64,000 nt of DNA from NCBI GenBank assembly GCA_046347045.1, contig JAXMGX010000003.1, positions 320,902-384,901 on the forward strand, given 5' to 3'. Position 1 is the first letter of the stretch, and each line of letters opens with the position of its first letter. Positions 53,328-61,862 of this stretch are shown here, piece after piece. The translations under genes and the position numbers were made by a program. Source of the stretch: ZC4RG30 sp046347045 (GTDB taxonomy: Bacteria; Pseudomonadota; Gammaproteobacteria; Steroidobacterales; Steroidobacteraceae). The notes beneath the pieces were generated by a model. The model was not told where the DNA came from and made no database searches. It saw only the letters and a list, made by a program, of their open reading frames with translations.

Positions 53328-54493
53328 CGGAAAGACGCTGCCGGCAGCAGGCTGTCCGGCATGCGCCACGCCACCCTGTCGCGCCCGCTGCTCTTGGCGC
53401 CGTACATGGCCCGGTCGGCCGCAGCCACGAGCTGTTCGGGTGACGCATCGGCAACGGGCACCATCGCCGCGACGCCGACGCTGATCGTCACATGCGGCGC
53501 CAATGGCGATGCAGGGTGCAGCAGTTCTTCGTCTGCCACAGCCTGCCGCAGCGCCTCGCCCTGCGCGACGGCGGCATCGAGCGTGCGGCCGGGCAGCAGC
53601 AGCACGAACTCCTCGCCACCATAACGCGCCACCAGGTCGTCGCGACCCACCGCGAAGCGCTCGCAGATCCGGGACACGCGCCGCAGACACTCATCGCCAT
53701 GCAGATGACCCGCGGAATCGTTCAGCGCCTTGAAGCAATCCACATCGGCAAGCAGCAGTGCCAGCGGCGCGCCATCACGCCCCTGCCGCGCCCAGGCTTC
53801 CGCCAGGCGGGCGTCGAACTGGCGACGGTTGGCAAGGCCGGTGAGTGCATCGCGCATCGACAGCCACTGCAGCTTGCGGTTCGCCGCGGTGAGCTCATCG
53901 GCCATGCGCGCGAAATGGATGGCACCGGCCACGAGGTCGGCCACCGCATCGAAAACCGCGCAGGCCTCCGGGCCGAAGAAATCCGTGCGGGCGCTCTCGA
54001 GATTGAGCACACCATGCAGGCGGCGGCCATGCCGGATCGGCACCAGGTACTCCGAACGCGCGGTGGCATTGCCGGGCACATAGTCCGGATCGGTCGCGAT
54101 ATCGCGGATCAGATGGGGCCGCCCGAGTCGCACGCAGCGCCCGGCCGCACCCACCGTCACCGGCCACCTGCCCGACGCGGCAAGCGGCGACTGCGTGAAC
54201 TCGCCGGCATAGACCTCGTGCACGAACTCACTGTTGTCATCGTTCAGCAGCAGCACACTGACGATGGCCACCGGCAGCTCCGCCACCAGGCAGCCGCAGA
54301 TGCCCTGCATCATCGAGTCCAGGCTGGCGCCCTGCAATGCCTCGCGCGAGATGCGGATGAGGATGCGAGTGAGCGTTGCCTGCCGCGCGGATGCGTCCTG
54401 GGCATCCCAGTTCACGAGCTCAGGCGCCAATCTGGAGCCACCTGCAGCAGCCACATTGCGAGCTTGAGTTGCGACCCATGACCACTCCAGCAA
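53324..54493 (-). CDS. GAF-GGDEF diguanylate cyclase
   Basis: 389 aa from TTG 54493; GTG at about 54415 (LVNWDAQD) is an alternative start. GAF domain about residues 40-195 (DSMMQGICGCLVAELPVAIVSVLLLNDD, GVLNLESARTDFFGPEACAVFDAVADLVAGAI), then GGDEF 210-375 with MRDALTGLANRRQFD, ADVDCFKALND and an intact GGEEF. The inhibition site RxxD is not kept (GRDD at that place). It should make c-di-GMP in response to a small ligand or redox signal. It is the only clear cyclase in the window, against one certain and one likely EAL phosphodiesterase. Confidence 0.9.
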   Translation of the reverse strand: MLEWSWVATQARNVAAAGGSRLAPELVNWDAQDASARQATLTRILIRISREALQGASLDSMMQGICGCLVAELPVAIVSVLLLNDDNSEFVHEVYAGEFTQSPLAASGRWPVTVGAAGRCVRLGRPHLIRDIATDPDYVPGNATARSEYLVPIRHGRRLHGVLNLESARTDFFGPEACAVFDAVADLVAGAIHFARMADELTAANRKLQWLSMRDALTGLANRRQFDARLAEAWARQGRDGAPLALLLADVDCFKALNDSAGHLHGDECLRRVSRICERFAVGRDDLVARYGGEEFVLLLPGRTLDAAVAQGEALRQAVADEELLHPASPLAPHVTISVGVAAMVPVADASPEQLVAAADRAMYGAKSSGRDRVAWRMPDSLLPAASFR

Positions 54494-54586
54494 TCCGCGG
54501 TTCAGCCATTCAACCCACCTCGTCCATCCGGGTCAACAGTATGTTGCCCCCTTATGTAGAAAGGCGGTGCTCGGACACCGTCAGCT

Positions 54587-55081
54587 TCATGATCGACTGA
54601 CCGGGTCGGCGGGCACCATCTCGTACGTCGCCTCGTAGCGGATCGGAAAGTTCACCGAACGCGCGATGAAGCAGTACTTCGAGACTTCATGGTGCAGTGA
54701 ATCGGCCACCGCGAGATCCGCGCCGGCCAGAACCCGAATGTGCGGGCGAAGAATTGCCGAGAGAAACTGCCCGGCGCCATTCGATGCGGTCTCTCCCGCA
54801 CCCACCGGCGTGTCGTCGTAGCCCACGACAGTGATCCTGGCATCGCTGGCGAGGTGCAGATACCACAGCATGTGACAGGCCGCGACTGAGGACAGCAGCA
54901 GGTCCTCTGGATTCGGTCGCGCAGGATCGCCGCCCAGCGCCGGATCGTTTGAGCAGGCTATGGCAGGTTTTCCGGGAGTGCGGATCTCCCACGTCCGATC
55001 ATAGCCGCGGTAGGTACGTGTTCCCTGGCCCCGGTTGCCGGTCCATACGATATGGCTGGTGAAGGGCTGATGACGTGTCAT
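54587..55081 (-). CDS. OsmC-family peroxide-protection protein
   Basis: 164 aa. OsmC subfamily with WTGNRGQGTRTYRGYDR, NPEDLLLSSVAACHMLWYLHLAS and HHEVSKYCFIARSVNFPIRYEA; the Cys in AACHM and KYCFIA are the usual redox pair for hydroperoxide reduction. The start ATG 55081 lies at the edge of an 18-bp palindrome (55080-55097), which would place a regulator on the 5' end of this gene. The stop lies 93 bp from the cyclase start. Confidence 0.92.
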   Translation of the reverse strand: MTRHQPFTSHIVWTGNRGQGTRTYRGYDRTWEIRTPGKPAIACSNDPALGGDPARPNPEDLLLSSVAACHMLWYLHLASDARITVVGYDDTPVGAGETASNGAGQFLSAILRPHIRVLAGADLAVADSLHHEVSKYCFIARSVNFPIRYEATYEMVPADPVSRS

Positions 55082-55097
55082 GTATACATGTATACAT
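55080..55097. promoter_or_regulatory. Perfect 18-bp palindrome ATGTATACATGTATACAT
   Basis: Self-complementary over 18 bp, made of two overlapping TGTATACA units. TGTATACA-like sites are typical of GntR/FadR-subfamily regulators. It touches the osmC start codon and lies 15 bp before the remnant of just such a regulator. Confidence 0.55.
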
Positions 55098-55115
55098 CTG
55101 GCATATGCACTCTGA

Positions 55116-55510
55116 ATAGTCCCGCATCTGATCCAGGCGGATCTGGCGCACCGCTACGGCGTGAGCCGGATTCCCATCCGCGACGCGCTGCGCGAACTGT
55201 CGGGGGAAGGCCTCGTCGTCATCGGGGCGGCCGGCAACGCGCACGTCATCGTGCCATCTACATCTGCTCCCACTTCCTGTTCCTGTACAGCCAGCAGCAC
55301 GACGAGGATTTCCATGTCCGCGCCATTTCGGAGCTCTGCCGGGTTTCGGCGGAAGTGCGCGTTTTCCCGCTGCTGGAGCTGGGTTCGGTTCCCTCACGAC
55401 ATCTGGGAGGCACCGTGTCGGCGCTGGAGCGCAGGGGCCACGCGATCGAGCGCGTGGAAGTCGCCTACGAGTTCCAGAGGGGCGCCAATCAGATGCCGCG
55501 CAGATCGTGA
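55116..55510 (+). pseudogene. Remnant of a GntR/FadR-type regulator
   Basis: Frame 0 from 55116 reads LIQADLAHRYGVSRIPIRDALRELSGEGLVVI, a clear FadR-type winged helix (eLA..lGVSR.PVR.AL..L..EGLV). It has no start: a stop lies at 55113-55115 and the usual N-terminal residues are missing. After about 55250 this frame gives unlikely Ser/Arg-rich sequence, while the +2 frame reads YICSHFLFLYSQQHDEDFHVRAISEL and on to RRS stop at 55508-55510, so a frameshift probably occurred there. I cannot match that part to an FCD or UTRA ligand domain. It is divergent from osmC and shares its palindrome. The 470 bp to the kinase gene holds nothing else. Confidence 0.6.
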
Positions 55511-55552
55511 CGGCACGGCGGTGCTTCGTGACACCGAAGGCCTGCGAGCGAA

Positions 55553-58195
55553 CTAGTGATCGGCCTCGCTGGATGGCAGCCGCGCCAGCGCATATCGCTC
55601 GGCGCGGTACTGCGCGGCCATCTCGGGCCGCTGCAGGGCTTCGTAGATCGCCACCAGATCCTTGCGTGCCGCTTGCACGAAGCTGATCGACGAGTTGGCC
55701 TGCCCCGCGAGGATCGCAAGGCCGGCCAGCGATTCCTGTTCGGCTTCCGCGTAGCGCCCGGAGCGCAGCAGCGTGCGTCCCAGCTTCACGCGCGCGATGC
55801 CTGTATTGACATTGTCGGCCGACAAAGTGCGGGTAAACACGTCGATCACCTCGCGGAACAGGGCCTCTGCGGAGGCATACTGTGCCTGCTGCATCTGCAT
55901 GTAGGCCACGTTGGCCATGCCGATGGCCACAAGGTAGTGGCGATCTCCGTAGACATCGCGGTAGATGGCCGCGGCACGACGGAAATTGCGCTCCGCCTCG
56001 GCGTAACGCTGCTGCAATGCCATCACATTGCCCAGCTCGTTGACGGCCTCGGCCACCACTGGATGCGCGGGCCCATGCACTTTTTCCTGTATCGCGAGCG
56101 CGCGCTGCAGCGTGCCGACTGCCTCGGGAAACTTGCGCTGGTAGGTCAGCGCGCGCCCCAATGACGTGAGGACGTCGGCGGCGTGCCCGCTGTCCGGTCC
56201 GTAGTAGCCTTCGGTGATGGCCAGCGACTGGCGCGACAGCCGCTCGGCGGCATCGTAGTAACCCAGATCCTGCTGGATGGCGGCAAGGCTGGCGAGGTCG
56301 CTGGCCACCAGCGGATGGCGCTCGCCCAGTTGCTGCTGGTGCAGCGCCAGGACACGACGGTACTGGACCTCGCTGCGCGCATACTGGCCTGCCGAATAAA
56401 ACGCATCCGCCAGTTCCGACAGCGCGCTGGCCTGGTCCAGCGGCGGCACGCCTGGCGCGGACTGGGCAAGCGCGGCCTGCGTGAGCACTGCGATCGCTTC
56501 AGCATGTGCGCCGCGCTCGCGCAACACCTTGCCCAGGGCCAGCTTGCCGGCGATGAGCTGCGGATGCCCATCCGGCAGTGTACGGCGGGTCATTTCAAGG
56601 CCCTGGCGCACCAGCCTCTCGCCCTCGGCCAGGCGTGCCTGGTCAAGGCGCAGCAGACCGATGGCCACCAGGCACTGCGCCACCTGCGCGCTGTCCTCGC
56701 CGAACAGATGACGGCGCTTCTGCAGGGAAAGCTGCAGCAAGGCATCCGCCTGATCCAGCCGGCGCAGCTTCTGGTAGATGCCGGCGATGGCGTACAGCAG
56801 GTCTGCCTGCACGGCCGGATCCGCGGTCAAGGTCTGTGCTTCGCGCGCGCCGCGATCGAGCACGTCGACAATGCGCGTGCTGGTCCCGGGGCCGGCCAGT
56901 TCCTCGCCGCCTTCGAACAGCATGGTCATCAGGTTCTGCACGCGTTGCGTACGCGCGGCTTCCGCCAGCGCGGCATCGCGGGCAGTAGCCAACCGCAGCG
57001 CGAAGACGGCGCTGATCGCCACCACGAGCAGCACGGCGGCGCTGACCACCGCGCTGATCTGCCAGTGGCGGCGCAGGAACTTTCCGCAGCGATAGGTCCA
57101 GCCATCCGGCCGCGCCTCCAGCGGCTCGGAGGCGAGATAGTGGTCGATGTCGCGGATCAGCGCCTCTACGGAGCTGTAGCGGCGCGCCGGATCGGCATGC
57201 ATCGCGGTCAGGCAGAGCACATCGAGATCGGACCAGTCGGCATCGTCGTGAGCGGTGCGCGGAGCGATCTGCGATGGCGCTGGTGGGTCGCCACTCGCGG
57301 CCACGGCTGCGGCTTCAGCAGCGGACAGTTCACGCAAATCGAACGGCAGGCGGCCGGTCAGCAGCTCGTACAGCACCACGCCCAGCGCGTATACATCGGT
57401 ATGCACGCCGATCTTCTGGCCCTCCAGCTGCTCGGGCGCCGCGTAGGCCGGCGTCATCAGTCGCAGCACCGTGCGCGTGGCCAGCGCAGGGGATTCCAGC
57501 GCATCGAGCTGCTTGGCGATGCCGAAGTCCAGCAGCTTCACGCTGCCATCTTCCTTCACCAGGATGTTCGAGGGCTTGATGTCACGGTGAATCACCGCAT
57601 GCGCATGCGCGAAGCGCACCGCCTCGCAGGCCTGACGCAGCAACTGCAAACGGCGCTCCACCGTGCAGCAATGCCCGCTGCAGTAGGCGGTGAGCGGCAC
57701 CCCCTGCACGTATTCCATCGCGAACCAGGGCGTACCGTCAGGCAGCAGGTCGGCATCGTGGAGCTGCGCGATGCCCGGATGATTCAGTTGTGCCAGCAGT
57801 CGCTGCTCGGCGGCAAAGCGTTCGCGCCGCGCCGCCGACAGCCAGGCATCACGCAGGAACTTGATGGCCACGAGACCGCCCAGATCCTCGCGCTGCGCCA
57901 GGCAGACGACACCCATGCCGCCCTCCCCCAGCACCTCGCGCAAGGTGTAGCGTCCGATCCGCATGCCCGGTGGCGGCGTCGAGGCGCTCAGCATGGAATG
58001 CGCAAGCTGCGCGGCGCCATGATCGAGCATGGAACTGCCATGGCGATCCTCGTGCAGCATCGCGACGATCTGAGCCACCAGTCCCGGATCGTCGGGCAGC
58101 GCGCCTTCGAGGAAATTGCGCTGGGCGGCTTCGTCGGGCAGTTCGACTGCTTCCTCGAACAGCTTCTGGATCAGCCGCCAGCGCGAGGTCTGCAT
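55553..58195 (-). CDS. Ser/Thr protein kinase with membrane helix and TPR-like repeats
   Basis: 880 aa. Kinase domain residues 83-365: LGEGGMGVV (89-97), K112 in VAIKFL, HRDIKPSN (203-210), DFG (223-225), APE (253-255), GVHTDVYALGVVLYELLTG. A transmembrane helix (about 383-405, ISAVVSAAVLLVVAISAVFAL) is followed by many tetratricopeptide-like repeats (ALSELADAFYSAGQYARSEVQYRRVLALHQQQLGERHP and similar), which would be periplasmic sensors. The 82 residues before the kinase match the short N-terminus common in this class. The sigma factor gene precedes it by 4 bp, so the pair is one transcript: a sigma-kinase signalling unit. Confidence 0.92.
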   Translation of the reverse strand: MQTSRWRLIQKLFEEAVELPDEAAQRNFLEGALPDDPGLVAQIVAMLHEDRHGSSMLDHGAAQLAHSMLSASTPPPGMRIGRYTLREVLGEGGMGVVCLAQREDLGGLVAIKFLRDAWLSAARRERFAAEQRLLAQLNHPGIAQLHDADLLPDGTPWFAMEYVQGVPLTAYCSGHCCTVERRLQLLRQACEAVRFAHAHAVIHRDIKPSNILVKEDGSVKLLDFGIAKQLDALESPALATRTVLRLMTPAYAAPEQLEGQKIGVHTDVYALGVVLYELLTGRLPFDLRELSAAEAAAVAASGDPPAPSQIAPRTAHDDADWSDLDVLCLTAMHADPARRYSSVEALIRDIDHYLASEPLEARPDGWTYRCGKFLRRHWQISAVVSAAVLLVVAISAVFALRLATARDAALAEAARTQRVQNLMTMLFEGGEELAGPGTSTRIVDVLDRGAREAQTLTADPAVQADLLYAIAGIYQKLRRLDQADALLQLSLQKRRHLFGEDSAQVAQCLVAIGLLRLDQARLAEGERLVRQGLEMTRRTLPDGHPQLIAGKLALGKVLRERGAHAEAIAVLTQAALAQSAPGVPPLDQASALSELADAFYSAGQYARSEVQYRRVLALHQQQLGERHPLVASDLASLAAIQQDLGYYDAAERLSRQSLAITEGYYGPDSGHAADVLTSLGRALTYQRKFPEAVGTLQRALAIQEKVHGPAHPVVAEAVNELGNVMALQQRYAEAERNFRRAAAIYRDVYGDRHYLVAIGMANVAYMQMQQAQYASAEALFREVIDVFTRTLSADNVNTGIARVKLGRTLLRSGRYAEAEQESLAGLAILAGQANSSISFVQAARKDLVAIYEALQRPEMAAQYRAERYALARLPSSEADH

Positions 58196-58199
58196 GACC

Positions 58200-58733
58200 T
58201 CAGTGCCGGCTGCGCAGCGCCTGCGACAGCCAGGCGCGGGCCGTGCGCCAGTCGCGCATCAGCGTGGCTTCGGAGATGCCCAGCGCGTTCGCCGTCTCGG
58301 TGACGTCCAGACCACCGAAGAAGCGGTATTCGATCATCTGCACCTGACGCGGGGCGGACTGGGACAGTTCATCCAGCGCCGCGTCCAGTGCCAGCAGTTC
58401 GCCGTCATCGATCGCGCCGTGATGCACGGCCTCATCGAAGGTGACGAAGCAACGTGCATCGCCACCGCGTTTTGCCGAACCGCGGCGCCGCGCCGCTTCC
58501 ACCAGTAGCTGGCGCATCGCGCGTGCCGCGACGCGCCGGAAGTGCAGCGGCGATTCGAAATGCAAAGCCGGGGAACGCGCGAGCTTCACCCACGCTTCAT
58601 TGACCAGCGCGGTGGGACTCAGCGTCTGCGAGGACTCGCGGCGCCGGACCAGAAAGGCCAGCCGGCGCAGCTCTTCATAGGCCGCACTGAAGAGCTGGTC
58701 CAGCGTCGTCGGTCCGGGATTCTTCGGCCGCAT
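58200..58733 (-). CDS. ECF-type RNA polymerase sigma factor (kinase-linked, TIGR02999-like)
   Basis: 177 aa from ATG 58733 (GGCGGA 9 bases upstream); 58760 is an alternative. Region 2: LDQLFSAAYEELRRLAFLVRRRE and SPTALVNEAWVKLARSPALHFESPLHFRRVAARAMRQLLVEAARRRGSAKRG, the hallmark of the ECF group found beside Ser/Thr kinase-TPR genes. Region 4 ends MIEYRFFGGLDVTETANALGISEATLMRDWRTARAWL. It probably takes its signal by phosphorylation from the adjacent kinase rather than from an anti-sigma factor. Confidence 0.93.
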   Translation of the reverse strand: MRPKNPGPTTLDQLFSAAYEELRRLAFLVRRRESSQTLSPTALVNEAWVKLARSPALHFESPLHFRRVAARAMRQLLVEAARRRGSAKRGGDARCFVTFDEAVHHGAIDDGELLALDAALDELSQSAPRQVQMIEYRFFGGLDVTETANALGISEATLMRDWRTARAWLSQALRSRH

Positions 58734-58833
58734 GACAGTTTTCCGCCCGTCCCTGCGCATTGGAGAGTGTGAAGGATGCTAGCACCCGCTTCGGCAGGTG
58801 AACACCGCGCGACAAACTCCGAGGAGAAAGCAG

Positions 58834-59664
58834 ATGTCCAGGCGAGGAAAGATCATGCGGGACCCGACCACAGGTCCCGGCCTTGTGATCGTGCAGGGCG
58901 AGCAGCACCAGTTCGGGCTGGAGGGCGTCTGGAAGTCGGATGTGCTGCCCCGGCCCGGGCTGGTGGTGGACGTGGAGTTCGACGCCGGCGGCCGGATCGC
59001 CGCGATGAGTGCCGTTCCCGAAGCGCAGATCGCGCGCGAACAGGCCGAGGCGGCGATGGCCATGGCAAAGGAAAAAGGCGCAGCCATGGCGTCGGGCCTG
59101 GTGGCCCGCGTCGGCATCCCGCGCCTGGCGGCCGCCGCCTTGCTGGTGGTGGGCTGGTTCTTCCTCAGCACCGTCAGCATCGACGCGGCGTTCCTTGGCA
59201 AGCTGAAGATCACCTTCTGGCAGGTGCTGGGATTCCTGAATGCCGACACGCCGCTGCAGATGCTGGCCGGGGGCCGTTCCGGGCCCAGCGCCGGCTTCTA
59301 CGGCGTGCTGGCCATCGTCTGTCTGGCCGGGCCCTTTGCCGCGCAATTCTGGAAGGATCGTCGCGCGCACCTGGGCGGGTTGCTGCCGCTGCTGTTCATG
59401 ATCGTGGTGGGACTGATGGTGCGCAGTACGCTGCAGAACCTCACCGGTGGCGGTGAAGCCGCCGGTGGCTTCGGCGGCGAGCTGGGTGGCATGTACGCCG
59501 ACATGCAGCGCCAGGCGCGCGCCGAGGCGATGAAGGCGGTTTCCATCGGCTTCGGCGCATGGCTGTCGCTGCTGGCCAGCCTGTACTTCGCGGCCATGGG
59601 ACTCAAGGATTTCCTGGTGCGGCAAGGCAGCGACCGCGTGCAGCTGCAGGGTGGCCAGTCTTGA
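58834..59664 (+). CDS. Membrane protein of a three-gene envelope cassette
   Basis: 276 aa from ATG 58834, with GAGGAG 7 bases upstream; the in-frame GTG 58798 lacks one. The first 90 residues are soluble (IMRDPTTGPGLVIVQGEQHQFGLEGVWKSDVLPRPGLVVDVEFDAGG), a small beta domain, then four membrane helices (LAAAALLVVGWFFLS, GFYGVLAIVCLAGPFAAQF, LLPLLFMIVVGLMV, GAWLSLLASLYFAAMGL) with a Gly-rich loop (GGGEAAGGFGGELGG). No known family. Its stop overlaps the next start (TTGA). It is divergent from the sigma factor gene. Confidence 0.72.
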   Translation: MSRRGKIMRDPTTGPGLVIVQGEQHQFGLEGVWKSDVLPRPGLVVDVEFDAGGRIAAMSAVPEAQIAREQAEAAMAMAKEKGAAMASGLVARVGIPRLAAAALLVVGWFFLSTVSIDAAFLGKLKITFWQVLGFLNADTPLQMLAGGRSGPSAGFYGVLAIVCLAGPFAAQFWKDRRAHLGGLLPLLFMIVVGLMVRSTLQNLTGGGEAAGGFGGELGGMYADMQRQARAEAMKAVSIGFGAWLSLLASLYFAAMGLKDFLVRQGSDRVQLQGGQS

Positions 59665-60815
59665 ACGCGCCGCGTGTGTTCATGCAGCTGCTCACCGCGC
59701 TGCTCTTCATTGCCGCGCCGGCGCTGCAGGCCGCTGCGCCGGCCTGCGCCGGCAAGCCTTCCTGCCTCGAGAACCCGAGCTTCGCGGTCAGTGTCAGCGA
59801 CTTTCGCACGAGCGTGTCAGGTCGGTACCGGGTCGCGACGGCCACGCTACGCTTCAGCAACAGGCTGCCGAAGCCGCTGATCCTTGGATATGTGAACGGC
59901 TCCGGCGTGGTGACCGACGACCAGGGCAACCGCTACACCATCGGCGCAAATGGCGTGCGCGGCATCGGTGTGGTCGGCGGCAGCACGGTGGATGGCAAGT
60001 TCGCGCTCGAACCCGGCGAGGAGAGCGAGGCGCGTTTCGAGTTCGTCTGGGAGCCCGGGCGCGCGGTAATCGGCACGCGCTTCGATATGGACCTGGCCGT
60101 GCGCGAGATCGACACCATTCCCGGGAACCAGTACCGGCTGGGCAAGGAGCGCGTGCTGCATTTCACCTCGCCGGGTGCACAGGTGGCTGCGGCCGGTGCC
60201 ACTTCACCACCCGGCGCCACGCCTGCGCCCGCCCCGATTGCGGCCACAACCGCGGCCGCGGCAACCCCCATCGAAGCGGATCCCTGCAAGGACTTGCCGC
60301 GCTGCGTGGCGGCCGGGCAGTTCATCGTGCAGGTGGTGGGCGTGACGCCCCAGGGTGGACCCAGGGACCGTCATCATCAGCTTGCCCTGCAGCTACGATT
60401 CCGCAACGTCGGCGCGCAGCCGGTGGTGCTCGGTTACCAGGCCACCACCAGCGTGGCCACCGACAACCTGGGCAATCGTTACATCTGGGGAAGGCCCGGC
60501 ACGCACGACAGCAGTGCGTCCGGCATCGGCACGGTGACTGCACGCGCGGCGGAGGCCTCGTTTGCATTGGCGCCGGGCCAGTCGCGCGAGGCCACTTTCC
60601 GCACCATCCGCTACAACTCGCTGGGCAAACCACTGGGCATGGCGTGGGTGTACGACGTGGTGGTCACGCAGCTTGAAATTCTGCCGAGCCAGCAGGTGCG
60701 CGCGCTGCGCGATCACAGCCTGCACTTCGACAGACTGAGCGCGCGGCCGCTGGCGACGCCGGTCAACGTCGATGAAGCCGTGCAGGGCCTGAAGGGCCTG
60801 CTCAAGAAGAAATAG
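59661..60815 (+). CDS. Exported protein with two tandem copies of one domain
   Basis: 384 aa from TTG 59661 (overlaps the previous stop); ATG 59682 is an alternative. Signal peptide to about residue 27. Residues ~28-175 (C..KPSCLENPSFAVSVSDF ... LGYVNGSGVVTDDQGNRYTIG ... FALEPGEESEARFEF ... RVLHF) and ~205-365 (CKDLPRCVAAGQFIVQVVGV ... LGYQATTSVATDNLGNRYIWG ... FALAPGQSREATFR ... HSLHF) are clearly duplicated, joined by an Ala/Pro/Thr linker. Immunoglobulin-like strands with the turn D(D/N).GNRY; DUF4352-like in layout. Function unknown. Confidence 0.75.
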   Translation: MNAPRVFMQLLTALLFIAAPALQAAAPACAGKPSCLENPSFAVSVSDFRTSVSGRYRVATATLRFSNRLPKPLILGYVNGSGVVTDDQGNRYTIGANGVRGIGVVGGSTVDGKFALEPGEESEARFEFVWEPGRAVIGTRFDMDLAVREIDTIPGNQYRLGKERVLHFTSPGAQVAAAGATSPPGATPAPAPIAATTAAAATPIEADPCKDLPRCVAAGQFIVQVVGVTPQGGPRDRHHQLALQLRFRNVGAQPVVLGYQATTSVATDNLGNRYIWGRPGTHDSSASGIGTVTARAAEASFALAPGQSREATFRTIRYNSLGKPLGMAWVYDVVVTQLEILPSQQVRALRDHSLHFDRLSARPLATPVNVDEAVQGLKGLLKKK

Positions 60816-60840
60816 AACGCAACTCATCGAGGAAGCTGCA

Positions 60841-61812
60841 ATGCATGCAAGGAAGATTTCACTGCTGCTGGGCATGACCCTGTTGGCGGCCTGCGGATCG
60901 AGGACTCCACAAGGTGGCGGCATGGCCACTGGCGGCTCACAGCGCGCCACCGGCAGCGGTTCCGCGTCGGCGGAAGAAGTGGCGAGGGAGGCGCGAGGCA
61001 AGGTCAAGTGCCCGGCGAAGATCGAGTCGGCGGCGCGTGCTGCCGGTGCGCCAGTCGACGATGTGCTGGGCGTGCGACCGGGCATGAGCTGGGATGAAGC
61101 GGCAAATGCCGTGATGTGTTCGCACGAGCTGCTGGTGGTGAAGCCGGATACCTCGCGGCGCATCAACCTCGAAACCTTCGGGCAGACGATCCGCCAGGGC
61201 CTGTCGGCGCGCTTCGCCGAACCGCGGATCGAGAAGAGCTCGCAGCAGATCATGCGTGACATGCAGAACGACATGATGGCGCGATCCACCAACGCGGTCC
61301 GCGAGGACATGAAACCCGGTCAGGCCAAGTGGTACGTGAGCACCATGGGCGTGCCCGGCGGCGAGCGCGTGATCGCCGTGTCCCGGGAAGAGTGGTTCGC
61401 AGAAGGCAAGGCGCCGCCGCTGGCCGGCGTGGAGCAGGCTCTGGCCGAGAAATACGGCAAACCCAACCGCATCGATCGGGTGCCGGCAAGAACCTACATG
61501 ACCTGGTCCTACGATCCGCTGGGGCAACCGATCACCGAGTCCTCACCGCTGTACCACCGCTGCGTGGGCAATTCCGATCCCGAAGGCGGCACCAACTTCT
61601 CGCCGGATTGCGGCGTCGTAGTCGTGGCGCAGGTGTATTCACAGCGCGAGAACCCGGCGTTGGGGCGCTATATGCAGGTGGGCGTGATCGACCAGGCCAA
61701 GGGCTATGCGGCAATCACGGGTACGGAGCAGGCACTGCGACAACTCGACGCGCAGCGCCGCGCCGCCGAGGTGCAGGACGCGGCGCGCAATGCGGATGCG
61801 CCGCGCCTGTAG
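60841..61812 (+). CDS. Lipoprotein of the envelope cassette
   Basis: 323 aa. Lipobox LLAAC, Gly/Ser-rich linker to about residue 50, then a soluble domain with DVLGVRPGMSWDEAANAVMC (a BamE-like turn: V.pGM....a...), PLAGVEQALAEKYGKPNRID, TWSYDPLGQP and CVGNSDPEGGTNFSPDCGVVVVAQV, where Cys may pair. Anchored in the inner or outer membrane, probably together with the previous two products; 25 bp separates it from the duplicated protein. Function unknown. Confidence 0.75.
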   Translation: MHARKISLLLGMTLLAACGSRTPQGGGMATGGSQRATGSGSASAEEVAREARGKVKCPAKIESAARAAGAPVDDVLGVRPGMSWDEAANAVMCSHELLVVKPDTSRRINLETFGQTIRQGLSARFAEPRIEKSSQQIMRDMQNDMMARSTNAVREDMKPGQAKWYVSTMGVPGGERVIAVSREEWFAEGKAPPLAGVEQALAEKYGKPNRIDRVPARTYMTWSYDPLGQPITESSPLYHRCVGNSDPEGGTNFSPDCGVVVVAQVYSQRENPALGRYMQVGVIDQAKGYAAITGTEQALRQLDAQRRAAEVQDAARNADAPRL

Positions 61813-61840
61813 CCGGATGGAAGCACCACCCCGCTCATTC

Positions 61841-61862
61841 CGCGGCGCTTCAACGCGCCGCG
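61841..61862. terminator. Hairpin at the convergent ends of lipoprotein and tannase genes
   Basis: CGCGGCGC-TTCAAC-GCGCCGCG, 8-bp perfect stem; it overlaps the last codons of the tannase gene (stop at 61850) and has no T-tract. Confidence 0.35.

Noticed and set aside
56183..58303. 706-codon plus-strand open frame opposite the kinase
   Set aside because: Shadow of the kinase-TPR gene; Gln/His/Arg-rich and without domains.
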